The notes under the pieces: model-generated
What the model was told of the DNA's origin: nothing
Database searches by the model: none
Seen by the model: only the letters and a program-made list of their open reading frames with translations
In this document: positions 12,053-19,866 of the stretch, piece after piece
Numbering within the stretch: the first letter of the stretch is position 1
Layout: every line of letters begins with the position of its first letter
Virus record (IMG/VR): IMGVR_UViG_3300034062_003852
Coordinates: 1-32,624 of that record
Length of the DNA stretch: 32,624 nt
From: a virus
Direction: 5' to 3' (one strand)
Program-made: the position numbers and the translations under genes

Positions 12053-12326
12053 AATTTTATTATTAATACTGTTATTGGTATCCGTATCAGCTAATGTGTT
12101 TTTATTAATCACATTAAAAAAATCATTTAATCAAATAGATATACTTGAAGACTGGATTATAAACTTTAAAAATTCTGTAGAAAGTACTTTTAATAAATTG
12201 AAAGATGTTGATAACCGTGGTATATTTGAAAAAGATGACGATGTTGGTTTTCTTTTCACGGATTTGAAACAAATCATTGAATCTTTGAATAAAAAAGTAA
12301 AAGAAGAAGAAACCGACAACGTTTGA
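12045..12326 (+). CDS. Small single-pass membrane protein (93 aa)
   Basis: Residues 2-25 form one strongly hydrophobic segment (LLLILLLVSVSANVFLLITL), after which the rest is polar and helical (about 30-85) with VDNRGIFEKDDDVGFLF, a motif I associate with small membrane proteins of marine T4-like phages (recalled, not checked). The N-terminus is short, so the protein is probably anchored with its C-terminal coiled coil in the cytoplasm. A spanin or holin role is not supported: there is no lipobox, and only one membrane segment. It overlaps the 47-aa gene by 8 nt and precedes the sigma factor by 13 nt, so the three are likely one transcript. The antisense ORF is a shadow. Confidence 0.78.
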   Translation: MIEILLLILLLVSVSANVFLLITLKKSFNQIDILEDWIINFKNSVESTFNKLKDVDNRGIFEKDDDVGFLFTDLKQIIESLNKKVKEEETDNV

Positions 12327-12339
12327 CATTATTACTTGA

Positions 12340-13344
12340 ATGAAAAAAATAAAAAAAAGTAAAGTCATTACCAAGAAAGTGACTAAAGTAGTAAATCCTA
12401 AAAAACGTAAAGTATCTGCTATGGTAAAAAGTGTTAATAAAAAAATAAAGAAGCCAACAAAAATAACATCTGTAAAAAAGATAGTTAAAAAACCCAAAAA
12501 GGTAAATAAATTAAAATTAGACATTACATATGAATCTAAAAATTTATCTGAGATCAATGTACCCCGCACCATAACAAGCAAAGATGTAATAGTAATTAAT
12601 GAATTGGACGCGATTAATAAAGAAGTTGAAGAACTTACAGAAGTAAGAAAAAAACGTAGAGGTCGCAATAAAAAAGAAAAAATTTACTTTTCTAAAAAAA
12701 CCGAAGAAGCTATCATCGAATACAATTCCGAAACCGACAACGTAAAAAGAAATGAAATTTACGAAACTCGTATAAAATACAGCTTTGATAAATTGGTAGA
12801 AAATATTTTTAATACATTTAAATTTACTTATTTTGACAACAGTCCATTAGAGATTCAAAAAGAAACCGTAGCACACTTGGTTTCAAATATTCACAAATTT
12901 GAAGCTGGTAAAGGTAAGGCATTTAGTTATTTTAGTATTGTAGCTAAAAATTACTTGATATTCCATAACAATAACAATTATAAAAGATTTAATCAACACG
13001 TAGATATTAGTGAAACTCCAGGTGAAGATAGTGTTTGTTTGCAAACAGAAGATGCACATCATAAGACTATTCAGACACAAGAGTTTATGAAATTGTTAAT
13101 TAACTATTGGGAACGAAATATAACAAAAATATTCACCAAACAAAAAGATCTCAATATAGCATATGCAGTTATAGAATTATTTAGAAATAGCGAAAGAATT
13201 GAAAATTTCAATAAAAAAACACTATATCTTTACATCAGAGAACTAAGTAATTGTAAAACACAACAAATTACTAAAATTATCAATAAAATGAAATCATATC
13301 AAAATATAGTTATAAAAAATTACATTGATAACGGAAAAATATAA
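12340..13344 (+). CDS. Sigma factor, T4 gp55-like (late transcription)
   Basis: T4 gp55-type sigma factors direct host RNA polymerase to late promoters (TATAAATA in T4), with little or no -35 recognition. The 334-residue product has a very lysine-rich, disordered N-terminal third (1-60 and 103-115), then a helical core: AIIEYNSETDNVKRNEIY and YSFDKLVENIFNTFKF (about 124-162), matching sigma region 2 of phage sigma factors, then KFEAGKGKAFSYFSIVAKNYLI (about 186-207), and a C-terminal helix-turn-helix-like part (YLYIRELSNCKTQQITKIINKMK). The recalled family pattern KGKAFSYFxxxAxNxLI supports the call. It sits just upstream of the baseplate module, ends at a terminator, and fits the TATTTATA elements in this window. 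Confidence 0.78.
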   Translation: MKKIKKSKVITKKVTKVVNPKKRKVSAMVKSVNKKIKKPTKITSVKKIVKKPKKVNKLKLDITYESKNLSEINVPRTITSKDVIVINELDAINKEVEELTEVRKKRRGRNKKEKIYFSKKTEEAIIEYNSETDNVKRNEIYETRIKYSFDKLVENIFNTFKFTYFDNSPLEIQKETVAHLVSNIHKFEAGKGKAFSYFSIVAKNYLIFHNNNNYKRFNQHVDISETPGEDSVCLQTEDAHHKTIQTQEFMKLLINYWERNITKIFTKQKDLNIAYAVIELFRNSERIENFNKKTLYLYIRELSNCKTQQITKIINKMKSYQNIVIKNYIDNGKI

Positions 13345-13356
13345 TACAAAACAAAT

Positions 13357-13382
13357 AAACCACTCAAATAGAGTGGTTTTTC
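13357..13382 (+). terminator. Terminator after the sigma factor gene
   Basis: AAACCACTC (13357-13365) and GAGTGGTTT (13371-13379) form a 9-bp stem with a 5-nt loop and a following T-run. The next TATTTATA begins at 13383, directly after it. Confidence 0.92.
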
Positions 13383-13390
13383 TATTTATA
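13383..13390 (+). promoter_or_regulatory. Candidate late promoter element TATTTATA
   Basis: TATTTATA sits between the terminator T-run and the ATG at 13396, with 5 nt to the start codon. It is well placed to start the baseplate transcript. Confidence 0.5.
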
Positions 13391-13395
13391 GATAT

Positions 13396-13737
13396 ATGGA
13401 CTTAAATTTTGAAATTTATAAAGGAAAGAATTTTTCTGGTCTTTGTAAAGACATAGTGAAAAATTCAGAGAGCAAGAAAGATCAAATTGATATTTTAATA
13501 TCTGAGTTAAGAAGTTTAATTAAAACTGTTAACGACGCTACTATCGTAGTGCCTATGATAAAAGACTATTATGATGTAGGCGTTAAAAACGATGAACAAT
13601 TGGTCAAATTAGCCGCAGTTATACAAAGATTGGTAGCAAAAGGTGAAGCTACTGGCGAAGGCAATTCAATGGTATTAAGTGAAGACGAACGTAAACAGTT
13701 AATGGATGAAGTTATAACAATTAGTAAAGGCGAATAA
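13396..13737 (+). CDS. Baseplate-module helical protein of unknown function (113 aa)
   Basis: The 113-residue product is almost wholly helical, with a first coiled coil around residues 22-45 (KKDQIDILISELRSLIKTV), a middle part (VVPMIKDYYDVGVKNDEQLVKLAAVIQRLV) and an acidic tail. It has no membrane segment or catalytic motif. It is the first gene of the long baseplate transcript, starts 5 nt after TATTTATA and ends 1 nt before the gp5-like gene, so it is probably a baseplate component or assembly chaperone. Similar proteins next to hub genes occur in other large phages as far as I recall; the function is unassigned. Confidence 0.78.
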   Translation: MDLNFEIYKGKNFSGLCKDIVKNSESKKDQIDILISELRSLIKTVNDATIVVPMIKDYYDVGVKNDEQLVKLAAVIQRLVAKGEATGEGNSMVLSEDERKQLMDEVITISKGE

Positions 13738-13738
13738 T

Positions 13739-15415
13739 ATGGTAGTTACGGATGTATCCAAATCAAATAAATCTCCACAGTTAAACGATCAACAAATAAA
13801 AGATTTGGTTGATATTCGTTCACCTATACAACTCGCCGTTGTAGTTGATGTGATTTTCAATGAAAATCACGTAAAATTGCAGGACGAATATAAACAAAAA
13901 ATAAATCCACAAACAGTTCCTCTTAACTATAAGAATGAACCAGCCAAAGAAAACGATGTGGATTTTTCATATATAGGACGGGCCAAAGTAAGAATCTTAT
14001 CACAAGAAAAAAAGTCATCGGTGGAAAAATTGCCTTGGGCTATACCTTTGGATCAAACTATTACGCAATATCCATTGGTCAACGAACTTGTATTGGTTCA
14101 AAAAGTAGGCAATAACTACTACTATAGCAAACCTTTAAATAAATTCAACTTTCCAACCAATATAGATTACACTGTTGAAACAGTATATAGTGAAAATGGA
14201 AAGCCTGCTGTGCCTTTTTACTTTGACGGAAATAGAGCTACTTATACATCAGCTCCAATTTATTCAAAATACAATAACATTGGGTATGTTGGGGAATATT
14301 TCATTTCCAATCCATTTATAAGATTGATTAGAAAAAACGAAGGAGATACAGCAATAGAAAGTAGATTTGGTCAATCAATTCGTTTTAGTGCTTATGATAA
14401 TAATAGACTTAATGATAAAGGATCATATCCATCCTACGCATTAAACAGCAATTTATTAAAAGAATCTAGTGGTGGTGGATATGGAAATCCAAAGATTACT
14501 ATTAGAAATAGACAAAGAAATATCTCTTTAGACGAACCACAACAATTACATCCCAAGTTACCACCTATTCCAAAAATAACTCCATCTGAGAAAAATTTTG
14601 GTGGACAAATAGATGAAGATATTAACAATGATGGCAGCACAATACAAATAACAAGTGGAAAAACAGAAAGCGATTGGAAAACTACAGTTTATAAAAGTAT
14701 ATTTGGCAAAACGTCAAACGGAGAACCAACTGAAGAACAAGTAAGATTCAATCCGAAAAATTCCACTCCATTTGTATTACCAACTTTAAATGGCGATCAA
14801 ATCGTAATAAACACCGATAGATTGGTATTGAGCAGTAGATTTGCAGAAACACTACACTTTAGTAAAAAACGTTATGCTGTGACCACTGACAGTGAATATA
14901 CAGTAGATGCTAATGACAATGTAGTTATAACTACAAATAATACCGCTTGTATAAATGCACCACAAATATTTTTGGGTCAATATGGCGAAACAAATGAACC
15001 AGTATTACTAGGTCAAACAACTGTAGATTGGATGTACGATTTGTGTAATTGGTTATTAGACCACGTACACTGGCATCACCACGTACACCCACATCCACAT
15101 ACACATCCTAGATCAGGAAATGCAACGCCTGAAAATACAAAGGATGCTAATCCAGATCAAACGCAAATACCAGTACAACAAATAAAGCTTAAATTGTTGA
15201 GAGACAATCTACACAAAACATTAAGTAGAAGAGTATTTGTTACAGGTGGCGGATATGCGCCTGGTAGTAATGGAGTCAAACCACCTGGAAGTGGTGGTGA
15301 ATGTAAAGATCCAGTAGAAATTAATACTGTTACAGGAGCTGGAGTTGTGGGTGATTTCAAAGGTAGAAATCGCCGTGAAGGTCCAGTACAAGTTGAATTT
15401 GAATTTGAGGATTAA
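13739..15415 (+). CDS. Baseplate spike/hub protein, gp5-like OB-fold, His-rich
   Basis: In T4, gp5 forms the central spike under the tail tube. The N-terminal part here (about residues 25-145: IQLAVVVDVIFNENHV, GRAKVRILSQEKK, PWAIPLDQTITQYPLVNELVLV) has the beta-barrel pattern of a spike OB-fold domain. No lysozyme domain is visible between OB-fold and C-terminus, unlike T4 gp5. Residues 441-458 carry nine histidines (HVHWHHHVHPHPHTH), a probable metal site; HxH metal sites are known at contractile-tail spike tips. Residues about 485-558 are Gly/Pro-rich and end in an acidic tail. The gene starts 1 nt after the preceding stop and ends 2 nt before the next, within the operon. Spike assignment rests on the fold pattern and position. 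Confidence 0.75.
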   Translation: MVVTDVSKSNKSPQLNDQQIKDLVDIRSPIQLAVVVDVIFNENHVKLQDEYKQKINPQTVPLNYKNEPAKENDVDFSYIGRAKVRILSQEKKSSVEKLPWAIPLDQTITQYPLVNELVLVQKVGNNYYYSKPLNKFNFPTNIDYTVETVYSENGKPAVPFYFDGNRATYTSAPIYSKYNNIGYVGEYFISNPFIRLIRKNEGDTAIESRFGQSIRFSAYDNNRLNDKGSYPSYALNSNLLKESSGGGYGNPKITIRNRQRNISLDEPQQLHPKLPPIPKITPSEKNFGGQIDEDINNDGSTIQITSGKTESDWKTTVYKSIFGKTSNGEPTEEQVRFNPKNSTPFVLPTLNGDQIVINTDRLVLSSRFAETLHFSKKRYAVTTDSEYTVDANDNVVITTNNTACINAPQIFLGQYGETNEPVLLGQTTVDWMYDLCNWLLDHVHWHHHVHPHPHTHPRSGNATPENTKDANPDQTQIPVQQIKLKLLRDNLHKTLSRRVFVTGGGYAPGSNGVKPPGSGGECKDPVEINTVTGAGVVGDFKGRNRREGPVQVEFEFED

Positions 15416-15417
15416 TT

Positions 15418-16980
15418 ATGAGTGATTATTATATATCCTATGAAGAAACTGTACCTTGGAATGGTAGCGTTTTTAATGCAAATGAATATAGAAGAGCTAT
15501 AAACTCATTCTATTCAAAAGTTGATCTTGTAAAACCAAATGCAATAGTGGAAGATGGTGCGCCAACCCCAAGTATTTCTGTAAAAAATTTGTCTCCAGAC
15601 GCAAATTTTCCTAATGAATGGAATTTTAGTTTAAGTGGGAAATTTTCAACATCGAAACGTGATGAATTAACCGGAAATTACTTAGCAAGTGTTACTTTAA
15701 GTGGAGACGTTAAAGTTCCAAGACAAACACCTAGTGGAAAAACACTGAAATCTATTATAGCATCCGATTTTAAGACTACACGTGGTATTGGAAAGACTCC
15801 AGGTGAAGCTTTCAATAATGCTTTTAAACAACTAAGAGAATCTTTGTTACAAACTTTAGCCGATCAAATTGGTGTTTCTGGTAAGGGAATTAAAGTGGAA
15901 CGACAAGATGCATTTACCGATCCAGATCCCGCTTTAGTAGGACCACCTACGCAAACAATTAATGGTGTAGCAAATAAAGCTCCCGTAGTAGATAATCCAA
16001 ATATAAAACTTCCCACCCAAGAAGTAAAAGGGTTAGATGCAAATGCAGCGCAACAAGCAGCTTCAAAAGCCCAAGACGTAACAAGTAATGCGACATCTCA
16101 AGTACAAAGTGCAGCTGGAGGGTTAACATCACAAGTTCAAGGTGCGGCCGGCCAGGCACAAGGTGCATTAGAAGGTGCAGCTAGCCAAGTACAGGGAGCA
16201 GCTGGTCAAGCTCAAGGTGCATTAGAAGGTGCGACTGGTCAGGCACAAGGTGTAATTGGAGGCGCTCAAGAATCTGCCGGTGGTGTACTTAGTAATTTAT
16301 CATCTGGCGTTAAAGGTGCAATTGGAGGAGGTGCTTTAGGAGCCGGTATAGGTGCATTAGCAGGCGGAGGAAAAGGTGCATTGATTGGAGCTGGTGCCGG
16401 ATTGGTTGCGGGAGGTATAGCTGGCAAAGTCTTTGACAAACTAAATCCTAAAGGAATAAAACCAGATGGACTAGGCAAAGATTGGTCTCCTGATAAATAT
16501 AGCCCTGAATCTATAGCTGGAAATACTAAATTTGTAAATGCTAAAACAGGCGTAGTTGAATCTACTTCTGAATTAGCTAAAGGATTAAAAGGTGGATTGT
16601 TAGGTGGTGCTCTTGGAGCCGGTGTAGGTGCATTAGCTGGTGGTGGTAAAGGTGCATTAATAGGTGGATTAAGTGGTACTGCACTTGGCGCTGGATTATC
16701 CGTTGGAGGTGTAACAGGAGGAGCTTTAGCCGGTGGTGGATTGGGAGCTGGAATAGGAGGAATAGTTGGAGGCGGAAAAGGTGCTGTAATTGGAGCTGTT
16801 TCTGGAGGAGCCGTTGGTGCAGCTGCAGCTAAATTAGCTAGTGTTCAAAAAGGAATGCCTAAGCCAAATATACCAAAACCACCTAGTACTCCACGTATTA
16901 AAACGATTAAAATACCAAGACCATCATATCCAAAAGGCGCAACAGATTTATTAAATTTACCTAAATCTCCTCTGGGTTAA
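15418..16980 (+). CDS. Glycine-zipper, repeat-rich baseplate-module protein (520 aa)
   Basis: Four regions are visible. Residues 1-165 form a globular domain (YYISYEETVPWNGSVFNAN; SLSGKFS; VTLSGDVKVP; GKTPGEAFNNAFKQLRESL). Residues about 205-290 are an Ala/Gln/Gly amphipathic segment with an 18-residue unit repeated twice (starting QVQGAAGQAQGALEGA). Residues about 298-339 and 391-471 are glycine zippers (GGALGAGIGALAGGGKGALI, GAGLVAGGIAG and close copies), which typically pack as membrane hairpins. The last 45 residues are Pro/Lys/Arg-rich. No family is recognised. Sitting between the spike and gp25 genes, it may be carried in the tail tip or tube and insert into the host envelope during DNA entry. 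That is inference; a short tape-measure protein is an alternative. Confidence 0.8.
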   Translation: MSDYYISYEETVPWNGSVFNANEYRRAINSFYSKVDLVKPNAIVEDGAPTPSISVKNLSPDANFPNEWNFSLSGKFSTSKRDELTGNYLASVTLSGDVKVPRQTPSGKTLKSIIASDFKTTRGIGKTPGEAFNNAFKQLRESLLQTLADQIGVSGKGIKVERQDAFTDPDPALVGPPTQTINGVANKAPVVDNPNIKLPTQEVKGLDANAAQQAASKAQDVTSNATSQVQSAAGGLTSQVQGAAGQAQGALEGAASQVQGAAGQAQGALEGATGQAQGVIGGAQESAGGVLSNLSSGVKGAIGGGALGAGIGALAGGGKGALIGAGAGLVAGGIAGKVFDKLNPKGIKPDGLGKDWSPDKYSPESIAGNTKFVNAKTGVVESTSELAKGLKGGLLGGALGAGVGALAGGGKGALIGGLSGTALGAGLSVGGVTGGALAGGGLGAGIGGIVGGGKGAVIGAVSGGAVGAAAAKLASVQKGMPKPNIPKPPSTPRIKTIKIPRPSYPKGATDLLNLPKSPLG

Positions 16981-17002
16981 TAATTATATATATATAAACA
17001 AT

Positions 17003-17476
17003 ATGAAAATAGAAGTGCTTAAAGAGTTTATTAAAAAAACAGTACAACAAGAAGTTCGCAACGTATTAAAGACTGAGTTGAAAAGTCAATTATCAGAAAT
17101 ATTTGCGAATAATTCATCAAAGCCTCAAAAAAAGACAAAATCTGCAGATTCTGATCTAGAAGCTGAAATTTTGAATGAACTTGAATCTATGAATGAATCA
17201 GTAGCAGAAGTTGAAACTAAGCCTGCGAAGAAATTTGTCAAATATACAAACAATCCAATGTTGAATGACATATTAAATCAGACTACAGGAGGAGTACCAC
17301 AAGAAGGTGGTATGGTTAGTATGATAGGTGGATACGGATCAACTTCCTCTCAAGTAATTACAGAAACAAAAGCTCCAGAGAATGCTCCTGAACCAGTTAA
17401 ATCTGTATATTCAGCTATGACCAGAGATTATTCTAAGTTGATGAGTGCTATAGAGAAGAAAAAATCTAAGATTTAA
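17003..17476 (+). CDS. Baseplate-module protein of unknown function (157 aa)
   Basis: The N-terminal 45 residues form an amphipathic helix (VLKEFIKKTVQQEVRNVLKT), residues 36-75 are charged and disordered, and a short ordered-looking motif follows (KFVKYTNNPMLNDILNQTTGG, about 75-97). The C-terminus has another helix (SVYSAMTRDYSKLMSAIEKKK). The middle motif resembles small structural proteins beside gp25 in T4-like marine phages, which is recalled and not checked. It lies 22 nt after the glycine-zipper gene, behind the AT-only sequence TATATATATATAAACAAT, and 2 nt before the gp25 gene, so it is probably a baseplate or hub-assembly factor. Confidence 0.75.
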   Translation: MKIEVLKEFIKKTVQQEVRNVLKTELKSQLSEIFANNSSKPQKKTKSADSDLEAEILNELESMNESVAEVETKPAKKFVKYTNNPMLNDILNQTTGGVPQEGGMVSMIGGYGSTSSQVITETKAPENAPEPVKSVYSAMTRDYSKLMSAIEKKKSKI

Positions 17477-17478
17477 TT

Positions 17479-17880
17479 ATGTCTAAAAAAGCACTAGGAC
17501 TTAAAATACCTTTCAGATTGGGTCAAAATGGTTATTTTGAAACCAATGTGGATACTATTTCCCAAGTTTCGAGTAATATAAAGAATCTTTTATTAACACG
17601 ACCTGGCGAACGTAGATTTAACAATGCGTTTGGGTCTTCTTTATATAAAGTATTGTTTGAACAGAATGAATTACAAGAAATGTTGCCTATGTTGGTAAAT
17701 CTTATTCAAAATGATGTAAATAGATTTATGAATGGGGTAATAGTAGAAGATGTTAAAGTTCAATTAGTAGAAAATGATGTTGTAAATAATGATTACAATA
17801 AAATATTTATAAAAGTAGCCTTTAGTTATAAAGAACTGAAGTCTACAACCGAAGTAATTATCACAAACAATAATATATAA
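17479..17880 (+). CDS. Baseplate wedge protein, gp25/GPW family
   Basis: gp25-family proteins are the small lysozyme-fold-related core of contractile baseplate wedges and nucleate sheath assembly together with gp6. The 133 residues match the usual length. The family signature is plain: NIKNLLLTRPGERRFNNAFG (34-52) followed by SSLYKVLFE, then the amphipathic helix LPMLVNLIQNDVNRFM and a beta-strand end (VKVQLVEND; KIFIKVAFSY). It starts 2 nt after the upstream stop, and its stop codon shares its last A with the gp6-like start, which is the expected gp25-gp6 order and coupling. Confidence 0.95.
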   Translation: MSKKALGLKIPFRLGQNGYFETNVDTISQVSSNIKNLLLTRPGERRFNNAFGSSLYKVLFEQNELQEMLPMLVNLIQNDVNRFMNGVIVEDVKVQLVENDVVNNDYNKIFIKVAFSYKELKSTTEVIITNNNI

Positions 17881-19865
17881 TGCAACAACTAATTAACAAA
17901 ACATTCAAAGCTAATACAAAAGACGTTTTGTATTTAAATCGTGATTTTACTTCGTTAAAGCAACAACTGATCGATTTTACCAAACAGTATTACCCACAAA
18001 GTTACAAGGACTTTAGTGAAAGTTCGCCAGGACAAATTTTTATTGAACAAGCTAGCTTTGTTGGTGATGTACTATCTTACTATACTGATTATCAATTTAA
18101 AGAAAGTTTTATTCAATTTGCGGGTGAACGTAAGAATATTATAAATCAAGCACAATTTTTGGGTTATAAACCAAAAGTGTCTTCAGTATCTTCTACATAC
18201 GTAGAATTATTTCAATTATTACCAGCAACTCGTACATCAGGAGTTAATGGTGAATATATACCAGACGAAAGATATTGTTTAATTTTGAAACCATATATAC
18301 AACTATCCAGTGTATCTGGTGTATCATTTATCGTTGAAGAAAGTGTAGATTTTAGTCAAGACACACTATTTTCACCAAGAGAAATAAGTGTTTACAATCG
18401 TGACAATACAGGCGCACCATTGTTTTATTTGATAAAGAAAACAGCACAATGTTATTCAGGCAGAATTACATCTAAGACTTTCAGTGTTGGTGACCCACAA
18501 TCTTTCTTAAAGATCAAGTTGGATGAAACAAATGTTGTAAAAATAATAAGTGTGGTTGATTCAAATGGTATTAACTATTATGAAACTCAATACTTGGCAC
18601 AAGATACCATTCCTATTTTAGTTGATAACGTTCCGATTAATAATCAAACACTGTCACCATATAGAAATGAAACACCTAAGATTTTAAAGTATTTAAGAAC
18701 TGAACGCAGATTTATAACAACAATAGATCAAAATAACTTCACTTACATCCAATTTGGAGCAAATACAGAAAATTACGAAAATACTGTTATTATACCAAAT
18801 CCAACCAATGTTGGTGTAGCTCTATCCAATTTAAAAAATCTCAATATATCTTTGGATGGAACAAACGTATTGAAAGCAAATTCTTATGGTGTATCTCCAT
18901 CAAACACAACATTAACAGTTACTTATGTTGTAGGTGGTGGTTTGGATTCAAATGTAAATTCCGACGAAATAAATAAGATTGCCAGCACTGATTATTTAAA
19001 TGATGTCACTAGTTTGACTGACAGCGAAGTTATTTTATTAAATAACATAAAAAACTCATTGAGAGTAAATAATCCACAGTCATCTACAGGTGGTAACAAT
19101 GCTGAAACAGACGAAGAAATACGTCAAAGTGCAATATTGAATTTTTCTGCTCAAAACAGAATGGTTACATCAGAAGATATTTTACTTAGAGTGTATTCAT
19201 TACCAACATATTTAGGTAATATCTCTAAAGCATATGTTGAAAGCAATTCAAATAGACGCATTCAATATAATCAACTAATTAAAGGTATAGTGAATGAAAA
19301 TGGAAATGAAACATTAGATCTAAATCCACTAAATCCATTGGATAGAAGAAAGTTTTTAGAAGCAAGTAATCCATTTACCAACAATCTTTATTTGTTGGGA
19401 TATGATGTTAATAAAAATTTAACCAAACTAAATCCTGCTACATTACAGAACTTAATAAGTTATCTGAATAATTTCAAAATATTAACAGATAAAATTAACA
19501 TTATAGACGGATATATTATTAATTTGGGATTGGAGTTTAAGATTACTGTTTTCAATGGTTTCAATAAAAGAGATGTTTTAAATAACTGTATCCAATCTGT
19601 TAAAAGCTTTTTGAGTATTGATAATATGAGTTTTAATCAACCAATAAATCTCAGTCAACTCAACTTTGAAATAATGAAAAACGAAGGCGTTCAATCTGTT
19701 ATTGAATTGAAGATCAAGAATTTGACAATTGATGATGGTGATTATTCTCCTGTAGCGTACAATGTAAGTATTGCTACCCAAAACAATATTCTTTATCCAT
19801 CAAAAGACCCATCTGTATTTGAAATAAAATATCCAGACAATGACATTAAAGGATTGGTAGTATAA
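17880..19865 (+). CDS. Baseplate wedge protein, gp6-like (Baseplate J family)
   Basis: T4 gp6 dimers form the inner ring that holds the baseplate wedges together; it belongs to the Baseplate_J superfamily. The length of 661 residues matches T4 gp6 closely. The N-terminal signature is very clear: RDFTSLKQQLIDFTKQYYP (about 21-40), FSESSPGQIFIEQASFVGDV (47-66), then LSYYTDYQFKESFI and ERKNIINQAQFLGYKP (83-98). Further along are GGGLDSNVNSDEI (J-domain start, about 357), ETDEEIRQSAILNFSAQNR (about 409-427) and RMVTSEDILLRVYSLPTYLG. The start overlaps the gp25 stop by one base. The C-terminus ends in acidic residues. Confidence 0.95.
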   Translation: MQQLINKTFKANTKDVLYLNRDFTSLKQQLIDFTKQYYPQSYKDFSESSPGQIFIEQASFVGDVLSYYTDYQFKESFIQFAGERKNIINQAQFLGYKPKVSSVSSTYVELFQLLPATRTSGVNGEYIPDERYCLILKPYIQLSSVSGVSFIVEESVDFSQDTLFSPREISVYNRDNTGAPLFYLIKKTAQCYSGRITSKTFSVGDPQSFLKIKLDETNVVKIISVVDSNGINYYETQYLAQDTIPILVDNVPINNQTLSPYRNETPKILKYLRTERRFITTIDQNNFTYIQFGANTENYENTVIIPNPTNVGVALSNLKNLNISLDGTNVLKANSYGVSPSNTTLTVTYVVGGGLDSNVNSDEINKIASTDYLNDVTSLTDSEVILLNNIKNSLRVNNPQSSTGGNNAETDEEIRQSAILNFSAQNRMVTSEDILLRVYSLPTYLGNISKAYVESNSNRRIQYNQLIKGIVNENGNETLDLNPLNPLDRRKFLEASNPFTNNLYLLGYDVNKNLTKLNPATLQNLISYLNNFKILTDKINIIDGYIINLGLEFKITVFNGFNKRDVLNNCIQSVKSFLSIDNMSFNQPINLSQLNFEIMKNEGVQSVIELKIKNLTIDDGDYSPVAYNVSIATQNNILYPSKDPSVFEIKYPDNDIKGLVV

Positions 19866-19866
19866 T

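Noticed and set aside
12045-12326. Spanin or holin
   Set aside because: One membrane segment only, no lipobox, no partner gene with nested frame, and a long soluble helix; function left open.
12123-12668. 181-aa minus-strand ORF across the membrane-protein and sigma genes
   Set aside because: It is Phe/Leu-rich low-complexity translation opposite Lys/Glu-rich coding sequence, a typical shadow in AT-rich DNA.
13739-15415. Lysozyme domain expected from T4 gp5
   Set aside because: No E-D-T-type catalytic pattern or lysozyme helix pattern is visible between the OB-like part and the C-terminus.
15418-16980. Firm call as tape-measure protein
   Set aside because: Repeats and glycine zippers fit a membrane-inserting protein as well, the length is short for a long contractile tail, and position beside the spike gene is not decisive.
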